This document shows positions 55,281 through 63,691 of a DNA stretch of 64,000 nt, in pieces. Within the stretch, counting starts at the first letter, position 1, and the number at the start of each line of letters is the position of its first letter. Source of the stretch: Bacillota bacterium. Its GTDB lineage: Bacteria > Sysuimicrobiota > Sysuimicrobiia > Sysuimicrobiales > Segetimicrobiaceae. Made by a program: the position numbers and the translations under genes. The notes below the pieces were generated by a model. That model was not told where the DNA came from, did not search any database, and saw only the letters and a program-made list of their open reading frames with translations. The stretch spans positions 1 to 64,000 of the forward strand of contig JAJPJL010000031.1 of assembly GCA_021324255.1 (NCBI GenBank), in the 5' to 3' direction.

Positions 55281-55505
55281 CTAGTGGCGCTCGGCTTCCC
55301 AGGTCGTGTGGAGCGTCACCCCGGCCAGGGTCTCGGCTTCCTCGCGGGATGCCGCCTTTCCCATGCCCAGGACTTCATAGTCGGAACCGCCCACCAGGAG
55401 CCGGAGCACCCTCCAGTCCCACGTCCCATCGCCGTCCGCGTCCAGCTCCGCGGTGATGCCGTACACCCAACCGCCGTGCGTGAAGACTTCCTGAAACGGC
55501 CGCAT
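55281..55505 (-). CDS. Hypothetical protein of 74 residues
   Basis: ATG 55505 follows GGAGGCGGATGCG. The product MRPFQEVFTHGGWVYGITAE… reads as one small beta-rich domain: an acidic loop (LDADGDGTWDWR), strand RVLRLLVGG, and a helix SREEAETLAGVTLHTTWEAE. The DADGDGTWD stretch resembles a calcium-binding loop, but one copy alone is weak evidence. Upstream sequence in the same frame (from about 55570) might extend it. No family recognised. Confidence 0.6.
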   Translation of the reverse strand: MRPFQEVFTHGGWVYGITAELDADGDGTWDWRVLRLLVGGSDYEVLGMGKAASREEAETLAGVTLHTTWEAERH

Positions 55506-55617
55506 CGCATCCGCCTCCGCGTGTGTCGTGCGGGCGCCGTGAAAGTCCTCGATCAGCCGGCCACTCGGTGTATAAACATGTGTACCCCGGCTCGCGGGAC
55601 GGTAAACGCGTTCGATG

Positions 55618-56202
55618 CTACGGGCGGGCGAATGGGACGGCGTAGCTGTAGGGACCGAACTCCGCCGGCTCCGCGGGTCTGAGCCCCGCGCGCGCGAGGC
55701 GCTCCCGTACCGACGCCGCCGGGACGCGGACATCCAGGGGCGGGCCGATCGGGCTCTCGCGCGGAGCCCAATCGACCACAAGGCCCCGGCCTCCCGGACG
55801 GAGCACCCGCGTAACCTCGCGGAAGAACACGTCGGGCGCCTCGAGCTCGTGCACGAGAAAGGCCAGGAGCACGCGGTCGCAGGCGCCCCCGGGGAGCGGA
55901 AGCCGCGATTCCTCGGATTGGGCGGGGAGCACGTTCCGCAGCCCGGAGGCGGCGATGCGGTGCCGCAGGTGTTGCAGCATGTCCCCGGCGATATCGAGCG
56001 CCGCGACGCGGCCCGCGGGCAGGATGCGCTGCGCCATCGGCACGGTGAAGAAGCCCGGGCCGCAGCCGATGTCGGCTACAAGCTGACCGTGCTCCAATTT
56101 CAGCAGGGAGAGCGCCTCATCTCGCGGATGGATCCCCGCTCGCTCGTCCGCGAGGAGGCGGGCGGCGTTGGCCGGATCGAACTTCCAGAAGCGGTGCGTC
56201 AT
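55618..56202 (-). CDS. Class I SAM-dependent methyltransferase
   Basis: The 194-residue Methyltransf_11-type enzyme has ADIGCGPGFFTVPMAQ (motif I, about residues 43-58), AALDIAGDML (motif II acid), LAFLVHELE, and VTRVLRPGGRGLVVDW. The N-terminal FWKFDPANAARLL is typical of a soil-bacterial group next to UbiE-like enzymes. The substrate is unknown. It lies 31 nt downstream of a small membrane-protein gene, as the third gene of a short minus-strand operon. Confidence 0.85.
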   Translation of the reverse strand: MTHRFWKFDPANAARLLADERAGIHPRDEALSLLKLEHGQLVADIGCGPGFFTVPMAQRILPAGRVAALDIAGDMLQHLRHRIAASGLRNVLPAQSEESRLPLPGGACDRVLLAFLVHELEAPDVFFREVTRVLRPGGRGLVVDWAPRESPIGPPLDVRVPAASVRERLARAGLRPAEPAEFGPYSYAVPFARP

Positions 56203-56233
56203 GGCCGGATGGCGGAGCGCGCGACCGTGGCGC

Positions 56234-56422
56234 TCACCAGAACCGCCAGACGTGGTCGACGAAGTAGCCGGCGAGCACCCGCGTCATGTAGAGAATGAGC
56301 CTCATGAGGAGGTAGCTCGCGACGACGAGCTTGAGGAAATACACGGCGGCGCGTCCCCACTCCGATTCGCGCCGCCGGAGCGGCCCGATCCACGGGCACG
56401 GGCGAACCGCCGCCTTAGGCAC
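56234..56422 (-). CDS. Small single-pass membrane protein
   Basis: The 62-residue product starts at GTG 56422, overlapping the previous gene's stop by 8 bp. It has a basic N-terminus and one long hydrophobic helix (AAVYFLKLVVASYLLMRLIL, then YMTRVLAGYF), ending VDHVWRFW. No family recognised. Overlap with its upstream neighbour supports expression. Confidence 0.5.
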   Translation of the reverse strand: MPKAAVRPCPWIGPLRRRESEWGRAAVYFLKLVVASYLLMRLILYMTRVLAGYFVDHVWRFW

Positions 56423-56651
56423 TGCCCGTCGAGGAACGCCGGGCCTCGCTCTCGACCACCTGCAGCATGTACTCGTGCGGAAGCAGCCCGGTGTCGCGCG
56501 CGCGCTGCTTGTAGTAGGCGAGGGCGGGCGGCGACAGCCGCAGCACGCGCAAGAGCTCGCACGAGTCTTCGAAGGCGACCCGCCGGGCGAGACCCTCCGC
56601 CGTGGTGACGTTGCGCCGTTCAGGTCCCGACCAGTGCGCGTTGTCGGGCAT
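56415..56651 (-). CDS. Hypothetical protein of 78 residues
   Basis: ATG 56651 follows GAGAGGCGGGGAG. The product contains GPERRNVTTAEGLARRVAFE, then CELLRVLRLSPPALAYYKQR and HEYMLQVVESEA. It is a helical soluble protein; the second half resembles short DNA- or protein-binding helical bundles only loosely. It is the first gene of the operon leading to the small membrane protein and the methyltransferase. Confidence 0.6.
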   Translation of the reverse strand: MPDNAHWSGPERRNVTTAEGLARRVAFEDSCELLRVLRLSPPALAYYKQRARDTGLLPHEYMLQVVESEARRSSTGSA

Positions 56652-57114
56652 CTCCCCGCCTCTCAAGCCCCCGTGAGGTCGCGTGCCGCCATGCTGTTGC
56701 GCTTACCGGCGGTGGGCGGCGTGGGTTTCCCGTGACGGGCCGCGTGGAGGCCGCGTGTATCCTACGACTTGCGCGCCCTTTTGGCCTTGCTCCAGCGCGC
56801 CCGCGCGCCCTTTCTGCCGATTTCCGTCAATCGCCGAGGGGACAGACGGGCGGCTCGTGCCTTGCCGCCTCGCCGGCCCAGGGCGACCGCTGCAGGGTAT
56901 CTCCGCTTGGTCGTCACGCGCACATTCTAGGCTAGCGCCAGGAATACGTCAACGAGCAACCCGGATCGGGCGACACGGGCGCCCTCCCGGCGGGTTTACA
57001 GCCCGGCAGCGCGCGCGGACCACGCGGGAGGAGCGCGGGCGCCGGGGGCGGAAGAGCGCGGGAGCGGGCGGCGGAGCGAGTCTCGAGGGTGGACAACGGG
57101 AGGGTGCGCTGACC
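56652..57114 (+). other. 463-bp gap upstream of the AsmA-like gene
   Basis: No gene is supported. The frame that extends upstream of the AsmA-like start through this gap is Arg/Pro-rich and without a ribosome site. A short AT-richer patch (around 56915-56955) may hold a promoter, and GGGAGGG at 57098-57105 is the AsmA-like gene's ribosome site. Nothing else was seen. Confidence 0.5.
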
Positions 57115-59229
57115 GTGGAATCCCAACAACGCTGGTATCGGCGGCGGTGGGCGCGCGCCGGCGCGGCGGTGCTGGCGGCCGGGCTCGCCGCCGCCCTCGC
57201 GGTGCCGTGGCTGGTGCCGATGGACCGATTCCGGCCGCTCGTGGTGCAGCTCCTCAAGGGCGCCACGGGCCGCGATGTGCGCATGGACGCGCTCCGCCTG
57301 TACGTGCTCCCGTCGCTTCACATCCACGCTCAAAACGTGCGTGTGGCAAATCCCGCAGGGTTCCCCGCGGGGGACGCGCTTACCGTCAAGGCGTTGGATG
57401 TGGGGGTGACGCTGCGGGGACTGTGGTCGCGCCGGATCGAGGTGACCCGCGTCGCGTTGAGCGGTGTCAAGCTGACGTGGCTCACCGCCCCCGGCGGGCG
57501 AACCAATTTCGATCTGGCCCCCGCCGGCCGCCCGGCAGCCGGCAGGGGAGGGGCCACGCCCGGGGCGCCGTTCATTCGGGCCGGCACGGTCGGCCGGATC
57601 ACTATCCGAGGCCTTGCCCTGGCTTCGGCCACGGTCGACGCGCGCAGCGGGCGCATCATCCCAGGGTTCGCGCTCAGCGGGCTCGACGCGGACATTACCG
57701 GAGTGGACCCCGCGGCGGCCGGATGGCTGCGCGGGCTCCGGCTCGCCGCCGCGCTCAAGGGCGTCCGGCTCCAGGTGGCCGAACTCGCGAAGCCGATTGT
57801 CTTCGAAAGCGGGCAGCTCACGGTTGCGCACGGCGCGGCCGCAGCCACGTTTACCGCGACGCTCGACACGTTGCATGTGAGCGGTACCGTCAAGCTACCC
57901 ACCCTCGATCCGCCGTTCGCCACATTCACGCTGCAGGCGCCGGCGCTGGACGTTGACCGGGTCGTCCGGCTCATGACCCGCGAGGCCGGCAACGCGGTTG
58001 CGGCGCCCCCGGGGCCGCGACGGCTGTTTGCCCGTGGCGCCGTTACGGTCGGCCGGCTCGCGCTCGCGCCGTTCGAGGCGACACAGGTCAACGGGCGGCT
58101 GAGCGTGTACTCGGATCGTGTCCGCGTCGACGGGTACCGGCTGGCGGCGTATGGCGGAATCATCGAGGGGACGGCGGCCGTCGACTATGCGGCCGCGGCC
58201 GCCCCGGCGACGATCACCGCGCGAGCCCGCGCGTTGAACATTGCGCGCGTCGCCGCGGCGCTGGCCCCCGGCGCGCCGGTCGCGGGAAACCTCGACGTCG
58301 GCGCCACCATTACGGCGCTGCTCGGGCGGCCGCAAGGGCCGCTCGTCGCGGGCGGTGGGACCTTTTCGGCGCCCGGGGTGACGCTGTTGCCGGTGGCGCT
58401 CACTGACCTGAGCGGCCGGTTCAGCCTCCGCGGCACGCGAATCCGCGTCGATCGCTATCGATTCGCTGCGTACGGTGGTGTCGCCCAGGGCGCGGCGTTG
58501 CTCGACTACGGCGCCCCGGGGCTCCCGCTGAGCGGCACCGTGCGCGCGACCGGCATCGACGTCGGCGCCTTGGCCCGTACGCTCGCGCCCGGGACGCCCC
58601 GGATCACGGGCGGGCTGGACGGCGCGTTTGCCCTGGCCACCGCGTTGGGACGGGACCCGATCGCGGCGCTCACAGGCGACGGTGCGTTTGCGATACGGAA
58701 CGGATCGTTTCCGGGCCTCGATCTCAACAACCGTTTGGGGGGCCTCACGCAGCTGGCGCAGGTCCTGCGCCTCGGCGCGCCGTCCGGCAGCACGCGATTC
58801 CGGTATTTCGGCGGTGATCTCCATCTCGGCGGCGAGCGCGGCGCCAGCCGGGACCTCAAGCTGGTCGCGGACACGTTGAGCGGCACCGCGCATGGAAGCT
58901 TTGGATTCGATAGAACCCTCGACTACGCGGGGACCGCGGTCATCGACACGCAGGCATCCGGCGGCTCGCCGGTGGGCGCCGCCATGTCGCTGGCCGGCAA
59001 GGCGCTGGGGCAGGCAGTGCCCGCGGCCGCCGGCATCACCGGCGCCCGCGTGCCGTTCAGCGTGCGCGGCCGTTTTGACAGTCCCCAGTTTGCTCTGGCC
59101 GGCACACCGCAGGTATTGCGGGGTCAGGCCGGGTCGCCGCCGGCCGCCCGGCCGCCCGGGCCGCTTCAAATTCCCCAGCTGCCTCAAGTGCCCGGGTTGC
59201 CGTCCAACCTTTTGAACCTCTTCCACTGA
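57115..59229 (+). CDS. AsmA-family envelope protein
   Basis: The 704-residue protein has one N-terminal membrane helix (AGAAVLAAGLAAALAVPWLV) and then the AsmA start LKGATGRDVRMDALRLYVLP. A long repeating beta-strand body follows, in which similar segments recur (for example VDGYRLAAYGGIIEGTAAVD and VDRYRFAAYGGVAQGAALLD), giving the groove architecture of bridge-like lipid-transfer proteins. The C-terminus has the AsmA_2-type LDYAGTAVIDTQ and a Pro-rich tail. It is anchored at the inner membrane facing outward. Presence of AsmA suggests a diderm envelope. Start GTG 57115. Confidence 0.83.
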   Translation: MESQQRWYRRRWARAGAAVLAAGLAAALAVPWLVPMDRFRPLVVQLLKGATGRDVRMDALRLYVLPSLHIHAQNVRVANPAGFPAGDALTVKALDVGVTLRGLWSRRIEVTRVALSGVKLTWLTAPGGRTNFDLAPAGRPAAGRGGATPGAPFIRAGTVGRITIRGLALASATVDARSGRIIPGFALSGLDADITGVDPAAAGWLRGLRLAAALKGVRLQVAELAKPIVFESGQLTVAHGAAAATFTATLDTLHVSGTVKLPTLDPPFATFTLQAPALDVDRVVRLMTREAGNAVAAPPGPRRLFARGAVTVGRLALAPFEATQVNGRLSVYSDRVRVDGYRLAAYGGIIEGTAAVDYAAAAAPATITARARALNIARVAAALAPGAPVAGNLDVGATITALLGRPQGPLVAGGGTFSAPGVTLLPVALTDLSGRFSLRGTRIRVDRYRFAAYGGVAQGAALLDYGAPGLPLSGTVRATGIDVGALARTLAPGTPRITGGLDGAFALATALGRDPIAALTGDGAFAIRNGSFPGLDLNNRLGGLTQLAQVLRLGAPSGSTRFRYFGGDLHLGGERGASRDLKLVADTLSGTAHGSFGFDRTLDYAGTAVIDTQASGGSPVGAAMSLAGKALGQAVPAAAGITGARVPFSVRGRFDSPQFALAGTPQVLRGQAGSPPAARPPGPLQIPQLPQVPGLPSNLLNLFH

Positions 59230-59233
59230 AGCG

Positions 59234-59899
59234 GTGGCCGAGCGCGCGCTCCTGTCGTGGAGCGGGGGCAAGGACAGTTGTCTTGCGCTGACGGAGTTGC
59301 TGGCGGACGGTGGATGGACCATCGCCGCGCTGCTCACGACGGTCACGGAGGGGTTCGAGCGGGTAAGCATGCACGGCGTGCGGGTCGATCTGGTCCGGCG
59401 GCAGGCCGAGGCGTTGGATCTGCCCCTCGACGTCGTGACCATCCCGCAGCAGGCGTCCAACACGGCCTACGAAGCCGCCATGGCGCGCGCCCTGACCCGG
59501 CATCGCGCGGACGGCGTCGCCGCGGTCGCGTTTGGGGACTTGTTCCTCGAGGATATCCGGCGGTACCGTGAGGAGCGCCTCACGGGCACGGGGCTGCGCC
59601 CGCTGTTTCCCGTCTGGCACCGCAACACCCCCGATCTCGCGCGCGAGTTTATCGATCGCGGGTTCGAAGCGATCCTGACCTGCGTGGACACGCGCGTGCT
59701 GCCGGCGACGTTCGCGGGGCGCGCGTTTGACCATGCGCTCCTCGCGGACCTGCCGGCGCACGTCGATCCGTGCGGCGAGAACGGTGAGTTCCACACGTTC
59801 GTGTGGACCGGCCCCGCGTTCCGGCGTCCCGTGCACGTACGGCGCGGTGAGGTGGTGCGGCGGGAGGCGTGGATGTTTTGCGATCTGCTCCCCGCCTAG
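59234..59899 (+). CDS. Dph6-like PP-loop ATP pyrophosphatase
   Basis: The 221-residue protein has the PP-loop LLSWSGGKDS at residues 6-15 and the Dph6-type blocks VSMHGVRVDLVRRQAEAL, AVAFGDLFLEDIRRYREERL and DPCGENGEFHTF. Eukaryotic and archaeal Dph6 amidates diphthine; bacteria lack diphthamide, so this homologue adenylates another carboxylate, possibly a cobalamin or nucleoside precursor. GTG start 4 nt after the AsmA-like stop, so coupled. Its stop shares a CTAG with the convergent gene's stop. Confidence 0.85.
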   Translation: MAERALLSWSGGKDSCLALTELLADGGWTIAALLTTVTEGFERVSMHGVRVDLVRRQAEALDLPLDVVTIPQQASNTAYEAAMARALTRHRADGVAAVAFGDLFLEDIRRYREERLTGTGLRPLFPVWHRNTPDLAREFIDRGFEAILTCVDTRVLPATFAGRAFDHALLADLPAHVDPCGENGEFHTFVWTGPAFRRPVHVRRGEVVRREAWMFCDLLPA

Positions 59900-60870
59900 G
59901 GGGCCTCCGGCGCCGGTATCTGCGCGCGGCGGCGCGGACGCCGTCCACGCACCCGCTCGGCAACGAGGTAGGAGCCGATCACGGCGACCACCGTGATGAC
60001 CTGCGCCGTGAGGCTCTCCAGGCTGTTGTACAGCGAGAACCAGACGTTCATCCACGCCGGTAGGTCAAACGACAACAGCCTCGTCGTGGCGATCCAGTGC
60101 GCCTGTTGCATTTCCTGGACCGTCTCCCCAACCATCACGACCAGCACCGCGCCGAGCAGTATGCCGGTGAGGACGAGCATCTTGCGGTACGGCAGACGGC
60201 GGTGCGACAGAAAATTGAGCGCGGCCACCATGAGGGTGAGCCCCAGGCCGAGGAGGCTGCCGAGCAGGACGACGCGGGCGCCGACCTGGAGCCTGAGGCT
60301 CTGCAGGAAGAGCACCACCTCGAAGCCTTCCCGGTACACGGAGGTGAATCCCAGGAGCGCAAGCCCGCGGAAGACGGCGGCGGAAGACGCCGCCGGGTCG
60401 CGCAGCAACGCGCGTTCGCGCTCGGTCTGATGGCTGATCCAGCCGGTCCAGTAGACTCGATGGAAGAACCAGTTCATGATCACGAGCAGGACGAGCACCG
60501 CCAGGAGCCCCGTCGCCGCCTGGAGGTCGAGCTCCGGGGCGTTGACGCCGGACAAAATCGCGACCACGATGAACCACGTCGCGAGGGTGGCGAGGAAGGC
60601 GGCACCCGCGCCGGCCGCGACCGGACGCACCCAGCGGGATTGCGACCGGGAAAGGCTCGCCGTGATCGCGGACAGCACGAGGATCGATTCGAGCCCTTCG
60701 CGGAACACGAGCACGCCGGTGTCTGTGATGGCGGCGGCGCGGCTCAGGTGCTTCGCGGCCGGGTCCGGAGATCCGCCGGCGGTCACCGCTTGCCAGACGA
60801 TCACGCCGATCACCGACAGCGCGGCCAGCCCGAAGAGAGCCGTGCCCCAGCCGAACCCGCGACGCGACAT
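59896..60870 (-). CDS. FTR1-family high-affinity iron permease
   Basis: The 324-residue membrane protein has seven helices and the two ferric-binding motifs: REGLE at residues 57-61 and REGFE near 178. It would carry Fe(III) across the membrane in EfeU/FTR1 fashion; no EfeO or EfeB partner is next to it. The start ATG lies in a 179-bp region shared with a divergent Fur-family gene, which likely controls it. The stop codon overlaps that of the PP-loop gene. Confidence 0.9.
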   Translation of the reverse strand: MSRRGFGWGTALFGLAALSVIGVIVWQAVTAGGSPDPAAKHLSRAAAITDTGVLVFREGLESILVLSAITASLSRSQSRWVRPVAAGAGAAFLATLATWFIVVAILSGVNAPELDLQAATGLLAVLVLLVIMNWFFHRVYWTGWISHQTERERALLRDPAASSAAVFRGLALLGFTSVYREGFEVVLFLQSLRLQVGARVVLLGSLLGLGLTLMVAALNFLSHRRLPYRKMLVLTGILLGAVLVVMVGETVQEMQQAHWIATTRLLSFDLPAWMNVWFSLYNSLESLTAQVITVVAVIGSYLVAERVRGRRPRRRAQIPAPEAP

Positions 60871-61049
60871 GCCGCGACATCACGCTCCGGACGAAATTGG
60901 CTTCGCGATTTGCCTAACCGATTCTATAGTGATATCGTCAAGAATAGCCGTCAAGCGCGCGATTCGTCCGTGCGCATGGACACGTTGCGGGACAAGGCTC
61001 CGCGCGCGCTTGTGGATAACTGGCATCCGTAAGAGAGTGACGAATTCAC
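60871..61049 (-). promoter_or_regulatory. Divergent promoter region between FTR1 and the Fur-family gene
   Basis: The centre is AT-rich (60909-60947). It contains ATTCT (60921-60925) and AGAAT (60941-60945) as a short inverted repeat, TATAGT at 60925-60930 as a plus-strand -10 candidate, and two TTGACG copies in direct repeat on the minus strand. No match to a full 19-bp Fur consensus is visible. It is a plausible but unproven operator. Confidence 0.35.
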
Positions 61050-61478
61050 GTGGGGCGTTTTTCGACAACCGGGGCGATCGCTAAGTTTCGATCACGGGGC
61101 CGCAGCATCACCGCCCAGCGAATGGCGGTGTTTCGCGCGCTCGAGCGGGCCGAGGATCACCCCACGGCCGAGGAGCTCCACACGGCGCTGCGGGATTTGG
61201 TGCCGGGGTTCGCCCTCAAGACCGTGTACGCGATCCTTCGCGAGCTCGCCGATCTCGAACTCGTGGAATCGATCCCCGTCTCCCTCGGCGCGACCCGGTG
61301 GGAGCCAAACACGGACCCGCACGGCCACCTGGTGTGCGACAACTGCCGGCGCGTCCTCGACCTTCCCGTCGATCCCACCGTCCTGATGCCGCTCGTCCGG
61401 CGCGCGGGCCGCAGGTTTACGCTGAGGGGAGCCTCACTGATCGTGCATGGGCGCTGCGATCGCTGCGCCGGCGGTTGA
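61050..61478 (+). CDS. Fur-family metal-dependent repressor
   Basis: The 142-residue regulator has a winged-helix N-terminus (SITAQRMAVFRALERAEDHP, then LKTVYAILRELADLELV) and a dimer domain with HGHLVCDNCRRVLDL and HGRCDRC. The two CxxC pairs form the structural zinc site of PerR/Fur-type proteins, and the His residues contribute the regulatory site. Whether it senses Fe(II) (Fur) or peroxide (PerR) is not decidable here; divergence from FTR1 favours iron. GTG start 61050. Confidence 0.9.
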   Translation: MGRFSTTGAIAKFRSRGRSITAQRMAVFRALERAEDHPTAEELHTALRDLVPGFALKTVYAILRELADLELVESIPVSLGATRWEPNTDPHGHLVCDNCRRVLDLPVDPTVLMPLVRRAGRRFTLRGASLIVHGRCDRCAGG

Positions 61479-61545
61479 CTCCCGCGCGCCCGCAGGCGAC
61501 GTTCCACAGGGACAGATATCGCCCCCCCAGTTCCGGCCGCGTTTC

Positions 61546-62340
61546 TTACGCTCGACTCCCCACGGCCACATAGTGAGGGTGGTGCAATCCGGCGCCCCAC
61601 AGAGCCGGGTCCATAAGCGGCGTCACGGTGAGATCATGAATGCCCTGGGCCCGAAGCAGCGCGACCAATCTGTCGGCTGTCAACCCGGCGGGGAACGGGA
61701 GCTCGGTTGTTGCGCGTCGATATCTCAGGTAGCGCAACTTCGCCGGGATCATCGCCAGTTGTCGTTCTTTCACCCCGTAGTAGAGAATTCGCAACACGGC
61801 CCGTATCGACTCCGCCGGCGACGCTGTTGTCCGTGGCGGGTCCGCGGGAGGTGCGGCTGTTGGTTGACTGTACTCTTCGATGAGCGCAAGGCGGCCACCG
61901 GGTCGAAGGACGCGCAGCCATTCCCTGACACCGGCTTCGGGGTCCGGAAGGAACCGTATCACATGGCGTGAGATCACGAAGTCGTAGGCCGCATCCGGAT
62001 CGCTCAGAGCCGCGGCGTTCTCCAGACGAAAACGAACCATTAAGCCGGCCTGTCGAGCTTTCCGGCGAGCGATCCTGAGCATTCTCGGCGCGAAGTCCAC
62101 TCCCGTGACATCGTGCCCGATTCCGGCCAACATGAGGCTGAGGACGCCCGTGCCGCAGCCTACATCGAGCACGCGCAGCGGCGTATCGCCAACGATCCTT
62201 GACAAGAGGCCGACCCACGCCGCGTGCTGCTGCGGGCTGTGCATCCCATGGTCTGGATCGGCATCGAAGGTGGGCGCGCGGTCATTCCAGTGAGCTCGGA
62301 TGAGCTTCAAGAGCTTGGGCGCCCGAACGCTCGATGTCAT
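61546..62340 (-). CDS. Class I SAM-dependent methyltransferase, tandem copy A
   Basis: The 264-residue enzyme has LRVLDVGCGTGVLSLMLAGI (motif I), VTGVDFAPRMLRIARRKARQ (motif II) and FVISRHVIRFLPDPEAGVRE, then EWLRVLRPGGRLALIEEYSQ. It is a close paralogue of the neighbour at 62455-63264, colinear along the whole length. Substrate unknown; the group is annotated generally as class I methyltransferase. ATG 62340 is chosen by alignment with copy B. Confidence 0.87.
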   Translation of the reverse strand: MTSSVRAPKLLKLIRAHWNDRAPTFDADPDHGMHSPQQHAAWVGLLSRIVGDTPLRVLDVGCGTGVLSLMLAGIGHDVTGVDFAPRMLRIARRKARQAGLMVRFRLENAAALSDPDAAYDFVISRHVIRFLPDPEAGVREWLRVLRPGGRLALIEEYSQPTAAPPADPPRTTASPAESIRAVLRILYYGVKERQLAMIPAKLRYLRYRRATTELPFPAGLTADRLVALLRAQGIHDLTVTPLMDPALWGAGLHHPHYVAVGSRA

Positions 62341-62454
62341 GTCGATACACCGAACGTGCTCGCATCGGTGTGCGCTGTCGGAGGACACCGACTCACGCAT
62401 GCTCGGCGGCGCCCGATCGAAGCATCCGCCGCGCGGAGGAAGCCTGTTGCGCGG

Positions 62455-63264
62455 TCAGTCGGGCCGATCACTCGGCCGCCGGGCAACCGCGAGATACCGG
62501 ATGTACTGCGGTTGTTCACCCCACAGCACGGGATCCATAAGCGAAGTGATCGTGATGTCACGAAATCCTTGCTCTTGGAGGAGCACGGTGAGCTGGTCTG
62601 GCAGCGGTCCCGCGAAGAACGGCAAGCCCGCCCGCACCCGCCGGTATCGCAACTCGCGCAGCTTTGCGGGGATGGATGTCAGCCGTCCTTCCTTGGCCCC
62701 GTAATAGAAAATCCGCAGCACCCTCCGGATGGACTCTCCCGGCGATGCGCGCATCGGCGCCGGATCTCCGGCGTCGTCGGACTTCGAGGCCCAGCTGCTT
62801 TCGATAAGAGCGAGGCGGCCACCCGGCCGAAGAACGCGTAGCCATTCCCTCACTCCTCCCGCGGGGTCTGGGAGGAACCGTATCAAGTGGCGCGCGATTA
62901 CGAGGTCGTACGTGGCATCGGGATCACTCAAGGCCGTCGCGTTCCCGAAACGAAAGCAGATCGCCAGGCCGGCTTTCTGGGCCTTTTGCCGTGCGACGCG
63001 CAACATTTGCTGGGCGAAGTCGATGCCGGTGACGGTGTGCCCCATCTCGGCGAGCGTCATGCTGAGCACTCCGGTGCCGCAGCCGACATCGAGCACGCGC
63101 TGGGGGTTCGGCCCGACGACGCTCGAAAGCACGGCGGTCCATGCTTGCCGCTGTTCTGTACTATGTATGCTGTGGGTCGATTTGGTGTCGAATGTCCGTG
63201 CGCTCTCGTTCCAGTGGGCGCGCATGAGTTTCGTGAGCTTCTGATCTGCCGAATTCGGCGCCAT
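62455..63264 (-). CDS. Class I SAM-dependent methyltransferase, tandem copy B
   Basis: The 269-residue enzyme has QRVLDVGCGTGVLSMTLAEM, VTGIDFAQQMLRVARQKAQK and LVIARHLIRFLPDPAGGVRE, near-identical in layout to copy A. The two differ most in the variable insert before the C-terminal VLRIFYYGAKEGRLTSIPAK. GGAGGCGGGTCGTTTG precedes ATG 63264. A tandem duplication with divergence suggests two related substrates. Confidence 0.87.
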   Translation of the reverse strand: MAPNSADQKLTKLMRAHWNESARTFDTKSTHSIHSTEQRQAWTAVLSSVVGPNPQRVLDVGCGTGVLSMTLAEMGHTVTGIDFAQQMLRVARQKAQKAGLAICFRFGNATALSDPDATYDLVIARHLIRFLPDPAGGVREWLRVLRPGGRLALIESSWASKSDDAGDPAPMRASPGESIRRVLRIFYYGAKEGRLTSIPAKLRELRYRRVRAGLPFFAGPLPDQLTVLLQEQGFRDITITSLMDPVLWGEQPQYIRYLAVARRPSDRPD

Positions 63265-63691
63265 CAAACGACCCGCCTCCGTCGTCTGGACACAGCCATG
63301 CCGCTTCAGAACAACTACGATAAGTGTATCTCCGCATGGGTTTGTCGTATACACGTCCTTTGTGCTGAGGCGAGATCCTCTCTTCGGTCGACGGAACGGC
63401 ACCCTGTTCCGCGCATAGACAACACGGCTCCAGATTGCCACGTTGGCCGACCATACGTTCGACTGATTCTCTCGCGAAGTCCGCTTCGCGCGGCTGTGCT
63501 CCGCTGCTTCGGGTCGCGGAAGGCAGTCATCCTCGTTGGACGGCGCGCCGTGAGGCCCTTGTGGCCCTTCGATGGTTCATCGTCGAGAGAGGGGTAGATA
63601 TCCTTCGATCGGCCGGTGGCGAGATTACCCCGTCGATCGTACAGTGATGCCTAACTACATTGATAGGGTACCGTGACATGGAGCCTTTGGG
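63265..63691 (+). other. 427-bp gap with one strong hairpin
   Basis: No gene is supported. CGCGAAG (63473-63479) and CTTCGCG (63484-63490) pair perfectly around TCCG, a stable UNCG-type tetraloop in RNA, but no T-run follows. An AT-richer patch just upstream of copy B (about 63310-63360) may hold its promoter. Confidence 0.4.
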
